NCBI RefSeq assembly: GCF_006494425.1
Contig: NZ_VHIV01000002.1
Span: forward strand, 1,302,001-1,366,000
DNA from: Bacillus dicomae
GTDB taxonomy: Bacteria; Bacillota; Bacilli; Bacillales; Bacillaceae_G
Direction: 5' to 3'
Length of the DNA stretch: 64,000 bases
Shown: one piece after another, positions 41,418 to 50,494 of the stretch
How the letters are laid out: the number at the start of each line of letters is the position of its first letter
How positions within the stretch are numbered: position 1 is the stretch's first letter
Notes under the pieces: model-generated
The model's database searches: none
The model's input: only the letters and a program-made list of their open reading frames with translations
What the model was told of the DNA's origin: nothing
Translations under genes and position numbers: made by a program

Positions 41418-44333
41418 ATGAAAGGCTATTCAAAAAAAGTGTTAGTAGGGGTAAGTTTTGCTAGTTTAATGTTAGGGAGTTTTCAAGGGAGCACATTGGC
41501 AGAAGGCACAAAGGGAGAGCAAGTTTCTTATCGGAATGTGCTCAAAGTGGAGCCAGTTGGTGTACAATTTCCAGTACAAGAATTAGCTCATTCATCAAAA
41601 GTACTTGAAAATAAGTCTTTTGAGAAGAGGTTACAATTTGCTGATTTGTCGCAAAGACCGCCTGAATTGAAAAAGGAGAGTAAGCAATTAGCTGCAGCAA
41701 AAACTTATACAATTGCTGAATTAAATCAATTGAGCAATCAGCAGTTAGTGGATTTACTTGTAACAATCGATTGGGAGCAAATTACGGGGCTATTTCAGTT
41801 TAACAAGGATAGTCTTGCATTCTATCAAAATGATAGTAGGATGCAGGCCATTATTGATAAATTGAAGCAACAAGGACAAACTTATACGAAAGATGATTCA
41901 AAAGGGATTGAGACTTTAGTAGAAGTATTGCGATCTGGTTTCTATTTAGGGTTTTATAATACAGAATTAAGCAAACTAAATGAACGGAGCTATCACGATA
42001 AATGCTTACCTGCATTAAAGATGATTGCGAACAATCCGAATTTCAAACTTGGTACATTAGAACAAAATAGAGTTGTAGCCTCTTATGGGAAACTAATAGG
42101 AAATGCTTCGAGTGATGTGGAAACGATAACAGCAGCTGCAAAGATTTTTAAACAATATAATGATAATTCTTCTACATTGGTAGATAATCTTTCAGCTGGA
42201 AATGCGATTTACGATATTATGCAAGGTGTTGATTACGATATTCAATCGTATTTGTACGATACGAGAAAAGCACCGAAAGATACAGTATGGTACCAAAAAA
42301 TTGATAGCTATATCGATGAATTAAGTCGTTTCGCCTTAATTGGAACGGTGACAGCGAAGAATGGCTGGTTAATTAATAATGGTATTTATTATACAGGTAG
42401 ACTTGGTATGTTCCATAGCACAGGAACGAAAGGGCTACAAGTTGTAACAGATGCGATGAAAATGTATCCGTATTTAGGGGAGCAATATTTCGTAGCAGCT
42501 GAGCAAATCACGACGAATTATGGCGGGAAAGATGCAAATGGAAGCGTTGTTAATTTAGATCAAATACGAGAAGATGGAAAGAAGAAATATTTACCAAAAA
42601 CGTATACATTTGACGATGGGGCAATTGTTTTAAAAGCTGGGGATAAAGTGACAGAAGAAAAAGTAAAACGTCTATATTGGGCGGCAAAAGAAGTGAAGGC
42701 GCAATTCCATCGTACGGTTGAAAGTGACCAGCCTTTAGAAAAAGGGAATCCTGATGATGTATTAACGATGGTTATTTACAATAGTCCAGCTGAATATCAA
42801 TTTAACCGTCAATTGTACGGATATGAAACGAATAACGGTGGTCTTTATATAGAAGGAACAGGTACATTCTTTACTTATGAACGTACGCCAGAAGAAAGTA
42901 TTTATAGTTTGGAAGAATTGTTCCGACATGAGTTCACGCACTACTTACAAGGTAGATATGAAGTGCCAGGACTTTGGGGACAGGGTAAGATTTATGAGAA
43001 TGAGAGATTATCTTGGTTTGAAGAAGGAAATGCAGAGTTTTTTGCAGGGGCAACGAGAACAGATAATGTTGTACCGAGAAAGAGCATTATAGGAGGAATC
43101 TCTTCAAATCCAACAGAGCGTTATACGGCAGAGCGAACGTTAAATGCAAAGTATGGAACGTGGGATTTCTATAATTATTCCTTCGCTTTACAATCGTACA
43201 TGTACAATAAGAGATATGATATGTTTGACAAAGTTCATGATCTTATTAGAAAAAATGATGTAACAGCATATGATGCATACCGCTCTGCATTAAGTAAAGA
43301 TGCGAATTTAAATAAAGAGTATCAAGACTATATGCAAATGTTAGTAGATAACCGTGAGAAATATAATGTTCCATTAGTATCAGATGATTATTTAGCAACT
43401 CACGCACCGAAACCAGTCTCAGATATTGCGGCAGAAATTACAGCAGAAGCAAAATTAAATAATGTATCAGTTAAGAAAAATAAATCACAGTTCTTTAATA
43501 CATTTACACTACAAGGGACGTACACGGGTACTACTGCAAAAGGGGAATATGAAGACTGGAAAACAATTACACAAAACGTGAATGATACGCTAAAACGTTT
43601 AAGTGCAAAAGAATGGACAGGCTATAAAACAGTAACAGCTTATTTCGTAAATTACCGTGTGAATGCATCAGGACAATTTGAATATGACGTTGTATTCCAC
43701 GGTATTAATACTGAAGAAGGCGCTGTGAATAAAGCGCCAGTTGCGGTTATAAATGGTCCATATAGCGGAAATGTAAATGAAGCAATTGCGTTTAAAAGCA
43801 ATGGATCAAAAGATGAAGATGGAAAAATAACTTCGTATAAATGGGAGTTTGGCGATGGAGTAGTAAGTAATGAACAAAATCCGACTTACGTATATACAAA
43901 AGAAGGAACGTATACGGTGAAATTAACAGTAACAGACGATAAAGGAGCAACTAATACTGCTACATCTACTGTAACTGTTCAAAAGAAAGAAGATAACAGT
44001 GTAGAAAAAGAGCCGAATAACTCATTCCAAACAGCAAATAAACTGCAGTTAAATCAAGTTTTACGTGCTAGTTTAGGAAATGGTGATACGAGTGATTACT
44101 TTGAAATTAATATAGAAACGGCGAAAAACCTACAAATTAATGTAACGAAGGAAAATAATATCGGAGTAAACTGGGTTCTTTATTCAGAAGCAGATTTAAA
44201 TAATTATGTTACGTATGCCCAGCAAGAAGGGAATAAGTTAGTAGGAAGTTACTACACGTATCCAGGAAAATATTATTTACATGTGTATCAGTATGGCGGG
44301 GGAACAGGGAATTATACGGTTGAAGTAAAATAG
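41418..44333 (+). CDS. colA: Secreted collagenase (peptidase family M9)
   Basis: A 971-residue secreted zinc protease. Signal peptide of about 30 residues (KGYSKKVLVGVSFASLMLGS). The activator region spans roughly 70-350 and the catalytic domain has HEFTH at residues 504-508 with the third zinc ligand Glu in WFEEGNAEF. A PKD domain follows at about 772-855 (WEFGDGVVSNEQNPTYVY), and a pre-peptidase C-terminal domain occupies the last 110 residues. The start is 41418 because GGGGAGAG precedes it and a signal peptide follows; the open frame upstream to 41277 is not coding. Fully secreted collagenase; no PlcR-like box was seen in its leader. Confidence 0.92.
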   Translation: MKGYSKKVLVGVSFASLMLGSFQGSTLAEGTKGEQVSYRNVLKVEPVGVQFPVQELAHSSKVLENKSFEKRLQFADLSQRPPELKKESKQLAAAKTYTIAELNQLSNQQLVDLLVTIDWEQITGLFQFNKDSLAFYQNDSRMQAIIDKLKQQGQTYTKDDSKGIETLVEVLRSGFYLGFYNTELSKLNERSYHDKCLPALKMIANNPNFKLGTLEQNRVVASYGKLIGNASSDVETITAAAKIFKQYNDNSSTLVDNLSAGNAIYDIMQGVDYDIQSYLYDTRKAPKDTVWYQKIDSYIDELSRFALIGTVTAKNGWLINNGIYYTGRLGMFHSTGTKGLQVVTDAMKMYPYLGEQYFVAAEQITTNYGGKDANGSVVNLDQIREDGKKKYLPKTYTFDDGAIVLKAGDKVTEEKVKRLYWAAKEVKAQFHRTVESDQPLEKGNPDDVLTMVIYNSPAEYQFNRQLYGYETNNGGLYIEGTGTFFTYERTPEESIYSLEELFRHEFTHYLQGRYEVPGLWGQGKIYENERLSWFEEGNAEFFAGATRTDNVVPRKSIIGGISSNPTERYTAERTLNAKYGTWDFYNYSFALQSYMYNKRYDMFDKVHDLIRKNDVTAYDAYRSALSKDANLNKEYQDYMQMLVDNREKYNVPLVSDDYLATHAPKPVSDIAAEITAEAKLNNVSVKKNKSQFFNTFTLQGTYTGTTAKGEYEDWKTITQNVNDTLKRLSAKEWTGYKTVTAYFVNYRVNASGQFEYDVVFHGINTEEGAVNKAPVAVINGPYSGNVNEAIAFKSNGSKDEDGKITSYKWEFGDGVVSNEQNPTYVYTKEGTYTVKLTVTDDKGATNTATSTVTVQKKEDNSVEKEPNNSFQTANKLQLNQVLRASLGNGDTSDYFEINIETAKNLQINVTKENNIGVNWVLYSEADLNNYVTYAQQEGNKLVGSYYTYPGKYYLHVYQYGGGTGNYTVEVK

Positions 44334-44550
44334 TAAAAGAGAAATTGTCTTTCAATGAATGGAAATCAATTTAAGCTTATATTTAATAATGCAGGTAATG
44401 ATATCAGTTACAAAAAATAAATACTGGAGTATCGTTATGCATATTAAAAAAGTTTATACTTTAAATGAAAAAATAACTGTAGGGAATGTATCTAATGATA
44501 TTAAGAAATCAAGTATTAAGAGGGCTTATCTTGAAGTTAAGCAGATCTAA
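44334..44550 (+). pseudogene. Decayed fragment of the haemolysin II C-terminal domain
   Basis: This stretch aligns with the last ~70 codons of hlyII (51761-51976). The frame gives SMNGNQFKLIFNNAGNDIS, then a stop and a frameshift, then KVYTLNEKITVGNVSNDI and ending LEVKQI, versus KVYTFNEKTTVGNISNDI and IEIKQI in HlyII. A 24-base block including the stop codon is identical (44545-44568 and 51971-51994). The homology starts right after the colA stop codon. It is not expressed as a protein. Confidence 0.85.
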
Positions 44551-44635
44551 TCAGTAAATGAGGTACAATCTATAAATTATTATTTCATAGAGATGTAAGC
44601 AAAGTAATAAAATTTAAGTATGTTTGATTTAATTA

Positions 44636-44688
44636 AAGGAGCAGAGTGTATCCGTAAAAACAGATACACTCTGCTCCTTATTATTTTT
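44636..44688 (+). terminator. Intrinsic terminator homologous to the hlyII terminator
   Basis: AAGGAGCAGAGTGTATC pairs with GATACACTCTGCTCCTT, then ATTATTTTT. It now probably ends the colA transcript. Confidence 0.85.
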
Positions 44689-44798
44689 AATTCATTTAAG
44701 AAATCAAGATGACTAATGAGTCAAGTAGCACGATTTTTTTAAAATTTGTTTAATAATTTAAGTAGTGAAAATTTTATCATTTAAATAATTCCGTCATA

Positions 44799-46052
44799 TT
44801 AGCAGGGGATACTAATAGAAAAGCGTGTCCCTTTACCTAATTCACTCTCTATCTCTATATCTCCGTTTAATTCTTTAATAATGCTATAAGCAATCATAGT
44901 GCCAAGTCCAGTTCCTTTTTCTGTTGTTGAATAGAATGGCAAAGCAATTCGTTTTATTTGTTGAGAGGACATTCCAATCCCTGAATCAATAATATCGATT
45001 ATAATATTACCTTTGATTTTCTTTATATTTATTTGTAATACTCCACCATTTATCATGGCCTCAATTCCATTTTGTATGATGTTGTTTAGACAGAGTCTGA
45101 ATTTTTCGGGGTCTCCATTTATATAAAAGGAATCTGTACTATTTTGTTTTATTTCAACTTTATATGATAGAGCGAGTGGTGAAATAGTGTCTTTCACTTG
45201 ATTTAAAATATGATTAATATCTATTTTTTCTTTTAGGGTGTTCTGTGGTTTTGTTAAAGATAAATAGTTATTAATAGTAGATTGTATTTGCTGCATTTCA
45301 ATTAACATGATTTCTAAGTACTGATCCTGAGGTAGCTTAGAGGCATGTTTTTCATTTAACAATTGAGTGAATCCGTGTACTGTGGTTAGTGGATTGTGAA
45401 TTTCGTGTGCAATGGACGCAGCTAGTTCGCTAGCTATATAAAATTTTTCAGCCCGTTGCAGCTTTTCTTTCATTTTATATTTCTCAATCATTTCCTCTAT
45501 TAAATAAACTGATAATAGTACTGTGAAAATATTAATGATTATATAATTTAATAAAAATTCTATGAGAGTAGAGTCTACTTTACCACCTGTATTTATTTGG
45601 GTTACAAAACCGCAGATAGAAAGTGAAGTTGTACATACTAAAATAAGAAGCAAGCTTAATAATAGCTTTTTTTCTTTAACATACATAGGTAATACGTAAC
45701 GAAAGAACATTGTTATAACAGAAATAATAGTAAAGATAATAAATGATGGAAGAACGCCATTTCCCCCTAAGTAAAATCGATAAGAAAGATATAAAATTCC
45801 TATAAAAATAATATTTTTTGTATTTCCATATAGAAAAACTAATATGATAGGAATAAAACGTAAATCATAAATAAATCCAGCATGTAAATGAAAAGGAAAC
45901 GTCATGCAAAAAATAATAGCAATGGCGGAAAGGATAGAAATCAATATATGATTACATGTTATTTTTTCTTTAAATTCTAGCCAAAATACATGGTAGCTAA
46001 GGATACAAATTATTATTATAAAGGTATTCAATAAAAGAGTAGAAATTCCCAT
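44799..46052 (-). CDS. Orphan sensor histidine kinase, KinB-like (5TMR_LYT)
   Basis: A 417-residue membrane kinase. The first 185 residues hold about six membrane segments with the 5TM-5TMR_LYT pattern (GFIYDLRFIPIILVFLYGN and SYRFYLGGNGVLPSF). Then come the dimerisation/phospho-acceptor helix with His216 in IAHEIHNP and an HATPase with NNIIQNGIEAM, IDIIDSGIGMSS and STTEKGTGLGTMIAY. This matches sporulation kinase KinB and relatives feeding the Spo0F phosphorelay. No response regulator is adjacent, so it is an orphan. Its start has GGAGATG upstream. Regulation of toxin or sporulation decisions is inferred. Confidence 0.85.
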   Translation of the reverse strand: MGISTLLLNTFIIIICILSYHVFWLEFKEKITCNHILISILSAIAIIFCMTFPFHLHAGFIYDLRFIPIILVFLYGNTKNIIFIGILYLSYRFYLGGNGVLPSFIIFTIISVITMFFRYVLPMYVKEKKLLLSLLLILVCTTSLSICGFVTQINTGGKVDSTLIEFLLNYIIINIFTVLLSVYLIEEMIEKYKMKEKLQRAEKFYIASELAASIAHEIHNPLTTVHGFTQLLNEKHASKLPQDQYLEIMLIEMQQIQSTINNYLSLTKPQNTLKEKIDINHILNQVKDTISPLALSYKVEIKQNSTDSFYINGDPEKFRLCLNNIIQNGIEAMINGGVLQINIKKIKGNIIIDIIDSGIGMSSQQIKRIALPFYSTTEKGTGLGTMIAYSIIKELNGDIEIESELGKGTRFSISIPC

Positions 46053-46608
46053 AGTTTTGCATCTCCGATAGTTTGTATATTGGATTATGTATGAGTTAAA
46101 CCTAGATGTTTAGTATCAGTAGACTTTCTATCTAAAAAAAGAAGGGCACTTGAAAAAGTACTATTATATTACTCGTATTAGAATTGATAAGGAAGTTAGA
46201 AGAAATAATAGATAAAAAATCTACTTAGATATTTATACATATGAAACTAGAAATTGATTTTTGTATAGGTGAAATTTGGATTGAGTTACTGATAAAATAA
46301 TGATTTTTTAAGTGTGAATATTCTGTGAAGATAATATATGTGGTGACTTCTGTTGTGTAGCCTTCGTTATATTAACATGGAATATATCAAATTACAAAGT
46401 GAAAATTTCAAAATTTTTTATTAGTATATTTTATCTGAAATGGAAACGCTATTTATTTGAGTGTCTTGGTACTTACTTGTATGAATTCTTGTTAGAAAAA
46501 GAGCTTGAAATTTACATGTTTTTTTATGAAGCATAATACTGTAGCCTTCTCTATATCAGTTTCTCACTAATCATAAATGCAGAAAGTTAAAATATATAGG
46601 TTTAAAGA
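46053..46608. other. Intergenic region without a recognisable gene
   Basis: About 550 bases of AT-rich sequence between the kinase start and the PlcR box. It has many stops in all frames. A cre-like sequence TGGAAACGCTATTT (46441-46454) is present, but one position departs from the consensus, so CcpA control is only a possibility. Confidence 0.6.
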
Positions 46609-46624
46609 TATGAATTATTACATA
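46609..46624. promoter_or_regulatory. PlcR box
   Basis: TATGAATTATTACATA matches the PlcR consensus TATGNANNNNTNCATA at every fixed position. A TATGAT -10-like hexamer follows at 46647-46652, and the secreted-protein gene starts at 46688. PlcR is the quorum-dependent activator of B. cereus virulence genes. Confidence 0.85.
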
Positions 46625-46687
46625 AAAACGTACTTACAAAAGAATGTATGATGGTAATAGACTACAAACATCAAGGGGGAACTTAAA

Positions 46688-47128
46688 ATGAAGTTAAATA
46701 AACTAGTGCTTAGTTGTGGAGTAATTTCAGCATTAACACTTAGTGTGTTAGGAACTAATACTTATGCTGAAGAAATAAACAAAATGAATGATACAATTCA
46801 TGTAGTTGAACATATTCCTGCAGACATATTATTAACTCAAACAATGGATTATAGTGGAGAGGCTATAACTTCTTTTGTATATAGTGGGAGTGAAAATTTA
46901 AGCTTCTTTATGAAAAATAATGGTCAACATACAATGGGATATAGTGTAAAAGGTCCAAATATGGAGCTAATTGTTGGTGGTTATATAAAACCTGGAGAAC
47001 AACAAATTAATGTTACAAATGTACGGAATGCTTTATCTCCATTACCAATTGGAACGTATAGTATTTACGTTTCAAATGATGATGGTTCTAAGGGACAATT
47101 CCAAGTTGCAGTAAGATCTATGAACTAA
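46688..47128 (+). CDS. Small secreted protein, PlcR-box controlled
   Basis: A 146-residue exported protein: signal peptide MKLNKLVLSCGVISALTLSV with a cleavage region NTYAEE near residues 24-29, then a beta-rich domain of about 118 residues (for example FVYSGSENLSFFMKNNGQHT, PIGTYSIYVSNDDGSKGQF). One cysteine only, at position 10, in the signal peptide. No family is recognised. The PlcR box 64 bases upstream predicts expression with the group's toxins and degradative enzymes. GGGGG lies 6 bases before the ATG. Confidence 0.85.
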   Translation: MKLNKLVLSCGVISALTLSVLGTNTYAEEINKMNDTIHVVEHIPADILLTQTMDYSGEAITSFVYSGSENLSFFMKNNGQHTMGYSVKGPNMELIVGGYIKPGEQQINVTNVRNALSPLPIGTYSIYVSNDDGSKGQFQVAVRSMN

Positions 47129-47282
47129 ATTTAAAACGCCTTGTTTATAAGTTAATTTAGTCTTTACTTACTGGAAAGAAACTATATTGAAGTGAGAATA
47201 ACACATAAAAGTAAAAACGAGGATGTCGATTTTGAGAAATCTTAAAGTGAAGGTGACTTGAAATTCAGTTAAATTACATAAG

Positions 47283-47322
47283 AAACTAGAAAAACCACTT
47301 ATATAAGTGGTTTTTCTAGTTT
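47283..47322. terminator. Bidirectional terminator with perfect 18-base arms
   Basis: AAACTAGAAAAACCACTT and AAGTGGTTTTTCTAGTTT around ATAT, between convergent secreted-protein genes. Confidence 0.88.
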
Positions 47323-47380
47323 TAGGCTATACATTTAAAATTAGGCTAAGTTAAAGTAATAAGCATTTTATTTGTTTAGA

Positions 47381-47734
47381 TTATTTTGGTTCTGGATAAT
47401 GATTGTAGTACGAAATTCTAATAAATTCTTGGTATACATTTGTTAATTTAGCATCTCTAAGAGCATCATTGAATTTTTGCATACGAACACTACCTTGAGC
47501 GTAGCCTCCGCCAGGAACATAAGGGTTTCTAGCTTCAAAGTCATCCATAAAGGCTTTTAATGTTTTATAGTCCTGGGATTGATAAAAAACAGCCGCTCCT
47601 TCAGGAGTAACATCAAAGTAAGAAGATGATGTTGAGTTATAAGAAGCCGCTTGAGCGGTAGGTGTTTCTAGCATAGTTGCAGCCCCACCAAACATAGTAA
47701 GCGCCATAGAAGATACAATGATTTTTTTTAACAT
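47381..47734 (-). CDS. Small secreted protein of unknown function
   Basis: A 117-residue exported protein. Signal peptide MLKKIIVSSMALTMFGGAAT with cleavage near TAQAA|S (residue 30). The mature part of about 88 residues is helical, Tyr/Phe-rich, Cys-free (FDVTPEGAAVFYQSQDYKTL, FNDALRDAKLTNVYQEF). No family recognised. GGAGGT lies about 7 bases before the ATG at 47734. The two small secreted proteins lie tail to tail, so a joint module is possible. Confidence 0.78.
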   Translation of the reverse strand: MLKKIIVSSMALTMFGGAATMLETPTAQAASYNSTSSSYFDVTPEGAAVFYQSQDYKTLKAFMDDFEARNPYVPGGGYAQGSVRMQKFNDALRDAKLTNVYQEFIRISYYNHYPEPK

Positions 47735-48436
47735 AATAAAACCTCCACGTGGAATATTTGGATTAACAGTAATCCTGTAATCATTATAGTTACAATGAAA
47801 AAGATTATCAAATGCAATGTTGCATAATTAATTATTTGAACGAGAAGTCTCCTTTATCTCTACATGGAGAAGTTTAGTAGGAGATTAATAGATTAAAAGA
47901 GGTTTACATATCATTGAGGTTAAACAGAAAATGAAATAAAAAACATATTTTAATTGGGGAAAGTTAAAAGACCCTGTTATTAAAGACAGGTATCTTTTAA
48001 CAAGGAATGACAGTTACGAAATAGAGGTATCATTATAGGGGATTTAGCTACGTTTATTGGTGTTGAGAAATACATAATATATGCTGTATAAGATAAAACG
48101 AAGAAGCATTTCTTTTGGATTTTACAATATGTATAAGGGAAATCGGGATTTTAATTTGTACTTTAAGTAAGAGAGAAAAGTATTACTTTTTATGCAACGA
48201 AGAATGTTAAGTCTCATTCAAAGTTATAAAATAATCCTTTTAAAACAAAATATAGTTTGGCTAAAAATTAGAGGGCATCGATTCATTGGAACAGTAAAGA
48301 CTGTTTATAGAATTGATGTCTTTTTTTGTTTAAGAACGAGAATATATTTTCTCAACAGGATAAATGGTAAATAGCTATAAGTACTACTTATAAGGATAAT
48401 TGGAAAATAGAAATTAATAATAAAGGGGAATGCGAA
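47735..48436. other. Intergenic region with hairpins, no gene
   Basis: About 700 bases. Two structures stand out: a stem at 47964-48001 (GTTAAAAGA and CCTGT arms closing around ATTAAAG) and a terminator-like hairpin at 48268-48330. Short open frames such as 48192-48374 lack a ribosome site. It may hold remnants of an older gene. Confidence 0.6.
48268..48330 (+). terminator. Intrinsic terminator-like hairpin
   Basis: GGCATCGATTC with GAATTGATGTC, and inner GGAACAGT with ACTGTTT, then TTTTTTTG. No gene ends here, so it may terminate a small RNA. Confidence 0.65.
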
Positions 48437-48730
48437 ATGACAACATTAATATCTAATAGAGATCTAGCTAAAATTCGAGAGGAAGATGTAGATGTATTAA
48501 AAGTAATGGCACATCCCGTTCGATTAAAAATTGTAAATGAATTAATGCATCATAAACTGTGTAATGTTACACAGTTGACAGAAATATTAAGGCTCCCGCA
48601 ATCCACTGTTTCACAGCATCTATCAAAATTAAGGGGAACCGTGCTCCGTGCAGAAAGACGAGGATTAGAGATGCATTATTATATTGATAATGCTAAGGCT
48701 CGCCAGATTGTAAGAATTCTAGGTTTGTAG
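48437..48730 (+). CDS. ArsR/SmtB-family regulator, PagR-like
   Basis: A 97-residue winged-helix repressor. The HTH reads QLTEILRLPQSTVSQHLSKL and the N-terminal MAHPVRLKIVNEL is the ArsR core. It lacks the metal-binding cysteine boxes. By eye it resembles B. anthracis PagR, which controls protective antigen and S-layer genes, more than typical metal sensors. A GGGG ribosome site lies about 9 bases before the ATG. It stands 472 bases before an S-layer-homology amidase gene, a plausible target. Confidence 0.85.
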   Translation: MTTLISNRDLAKIREEDVDVLKVMAHPVRLKIVNELMHHKLCNVTQLTEILRLPQSTVSQHLSKLRGTVLRAERRGLEMHYYIDNAKARQIVRILGL

Positions 48731-48779
48731 GTTCACAATTCGTAAAAAGTTTCCTAATAGAATCAGTGGTGTGTAAAGT

Positions 48780-48812
48780 AAAAAGAGTACTTTTCAAAAG
48801 TACTCTTTTTAA
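48780..48812 (+). terminator. Intrinsic terminator after the ArsR gene
   Basis: AAAAGAGTACTTTT and AAAAGTACTCTTTT arms around one C. Confidence 0.85.
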
Positions 48813-48927
48813 AATGTGCATTTAGGCTGGAAAGAGGCATCAATGATAATTTAGAAGGAGTGTGCTTAAAATAAAAGATAATTATTTATATTGTTTAATA
48901 GTTACTTAATATATTATTAAGTTGGTT

Positions 48928-48991
48928 ACCTTACAAAATTGTAAGGTTATTTCAATTGACACTTATATATATAAGTAACTATACTAGTTAC
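48928..48991. promoter_or_regulatory. Promoter with three stacked palindromes before the SLH amidase gene
   Basis: TTGACA (48956-48961), an 18-base spacer and TATACT (48980-48985). Palindromes: ACCTTACAA/TTGTAAGGT (48928-48947) before the -35; ACTTATATATATAAGT (48961-48976) in the spacer; GTAACTA/TAGTTAC (48975-48991) over the -10. These look like operator sites for a dimeric repressor; the nearby PagR-like protein is a candidate. Confidence 0.65.
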
Positions 48992-49201
48992 ACGATGTTG
49001 GTAAATATATTTAATAGTTTCAATCTATAAGTGTACGTCTGAAGATTCTTTTCGGAATAATAGTTCGATTTAAAAATATTCATTTGTAATATAGTGTTAG
49101 TGCCAACTTAATCTATTCTTTATTCTAAGGAGTATTGTGTAAAGATTAACTATAAATGATATATTTACTAACTTGTAATAACTTTTTAGAGGTGCTAAAT
49201 T

Positions 49202-50437
49202 TTGAAAAACAAATTAATTGCTACAGGAATTCTTGCTGGAAGTCTACTATCTTATTCTTCTAGTATTTTTGCAGATACTCATAAATTCCCAGATGTTCCT
49301 GCATGGGCTGACAAATCCGTTACTTATTTAGTTGATAAGCAAGTATTGAATGGTTATCCAGATGGAGCTTTTGGTTCAAATGACACATTAGATAGAGCTT
49401 CTGCAGCAACCATTATGACAAAGGCTCTTGGTATACACATTGATTTAAATGCAAAACCATCTTTTCAAGATTCACAAAACCACTGGGGAACTCCTTATAT
49501 TGCCGCAGCTGAAAAGGCAGGAATAATTAAAGGTGAAGGAAATGGAATATTTAATCCTTCTGGAAAAGTTACTCGTGCTGCTATGGCTACTATGCTAGTG
49601 AATGCATATAAACTACAAAATAAAAGCATTAACAATGGACAAAGTAAATTTGAAGATTTAAAGGGACATTGGGGTGAAAAGTTCGCAAATATCTTAATCG
49701 ATTTAAAAATTTCAGTTGGTACCGATAATGGTTGGCAACCAAATAGATTCATAACACGCGCTGAAGCTGCACAACTAACCGCAAAAACAGATATGCTTCA
49801 ATATAGTCAAAGTAATCCTTTAGAAAATAAAGCAATAATTATTGATCCCGGACATGGCGGCGAAGATCCTGGAAAAAACACAAAGGGATTATCTGAAAGT
49901 AAGATTGTACTAGACACTTCTTTACGTCTTCAACAATTGCTTGAAAAACATACTCCATTTACAGTTTTACTAACTCGTGAATCAGATACTAGACCTGGAC
50001 ATGATCAAAAAAGCTCTTTACAGGAACGTGTTAAGTTTGCTAAGCAAAATCAGGGTGATATCTTTATAAGCATTCATGCAAATGCTTTTAACGGTAATGC
50101 AAAAGGGACAGAAACATACTACTATAAATCTTCTAAATCTGAAAAAACAAATCCTCATGTGGAAGAAAGTCGTGTTTTAGCTGAAAAAATTCAAGAACGA
50201 TTAGTAGACGCACTTCAAACACGTGATAGAGGTGTTAAACATGGAGATCTTCATGTTATAAGAGAAAATGACATGCCAGCTGTGTTAACGGAACTTGCTT
50301 TTATAGATAATGGTATCGATTACAGTAAGTTATCTACAGAAAACGGAAGACAGATTGCAGCAGAAGCCATTTATGAGGGGATTTTAGATTATTATGAATG
50401 GAAAGGGAATAATGTATCTGAATATAGGTTGCAATAG
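49202..50437 (+). CDS. S-layer-homology N-acetylmuramoyl-L-alanine amidase
   Basis: A 411-residue exported cell-wall hydrolase. Signal peptide of about 24 residues ends at SIFADT. Three SLH modules follow (about 28-200), with FPDVPAWADKSVTYLV, FQDSQNHWGTPYIAAAEKAG and FEDLKGHWGEKFANILI, which bind pyruvylated secondary wall polymer. Then comes an amidase_3 zinc domain with IIIDPGHGGEDPG, a second zinc ligand around SESKIV, and SIHANAF. It cleaves the MurNAc-L-Ala amide bond. It uses TTG at 49202 after AGAGGTG. Expressed alone. Confidence 0.92.
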   Translation: MKNKLIATGILAGSLLSYSSSIFADTHKFPDVPAWADKSVTYLVDKQVLNGYPDGAFGSNDTLDRASAATIMTKALGIHIDLNAKPSFQDSQNHWGTPYIAAAEKAGIIKGEGNGIFNPSGKVTRAAMATMLVNAYKLQNKSINNGQSKFEDLKGHWGEKFANILIDLKISVGTDNGWQPNRFITRAEAAQLTAKTDMLQYSQSNPLENKAIIIDPGHGGEDPGKNTKGLSESKIVLDTSLRLQQLLEKHTPFTVLLTRESDTRPGHDQKSSLQERVKFAKQNQGDIFISIHANAFNGNAKGTETYYYKSSKSEKTNPHVEESRVLAEKIQERLVDALQTRDRGVKHGDLHVIRENDMPAVLTELAFIDNGIDYSKLSTENGRQIAAEAIYEGILDYYEWKGNNVSEYRLQ

Positions 50438-50494
50438 GTAAATGAATATATAGTAATTCTCGAAATAAAGAATTCTATAATTTTTTTGCGCTTT

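Larger units (their letters stand above)
44334..44692 (+). repeat. Direct repeat, left copy, of the hlyII 3' end
   Basis: Left partner of a direct repeat with 51761-52113. Similarity runs over the end of the coding domain, the 3' untranslated sequence (TAATCAGTAAATGAGGTACA block) and the terminator hairpin. Divergence is too large for a fresh duplication. Confidence 0.8.

Noticed and set aside
41277-41418. Possible PlcR box before colA
   Set aside because: No sequence in the leader fits TATGNANNNNTNCATA; the nearest candidates miss the second half.
44359-44550. 63-residue open frame after colA
   Set aside because: It is a frameshifted relic of the hlyII C-terminus, listed as a pseudogene instead.
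46441-46454. cre site (CcpA)
   Set aside because: TGGAAACGCTATTT departs from the consensus and lies 247 bases from the nearest start; kept only as a remark.
48192-48374. 60-residue open frame
   Set aside because: Runs through a terminator hairpin and has no ribosome site.
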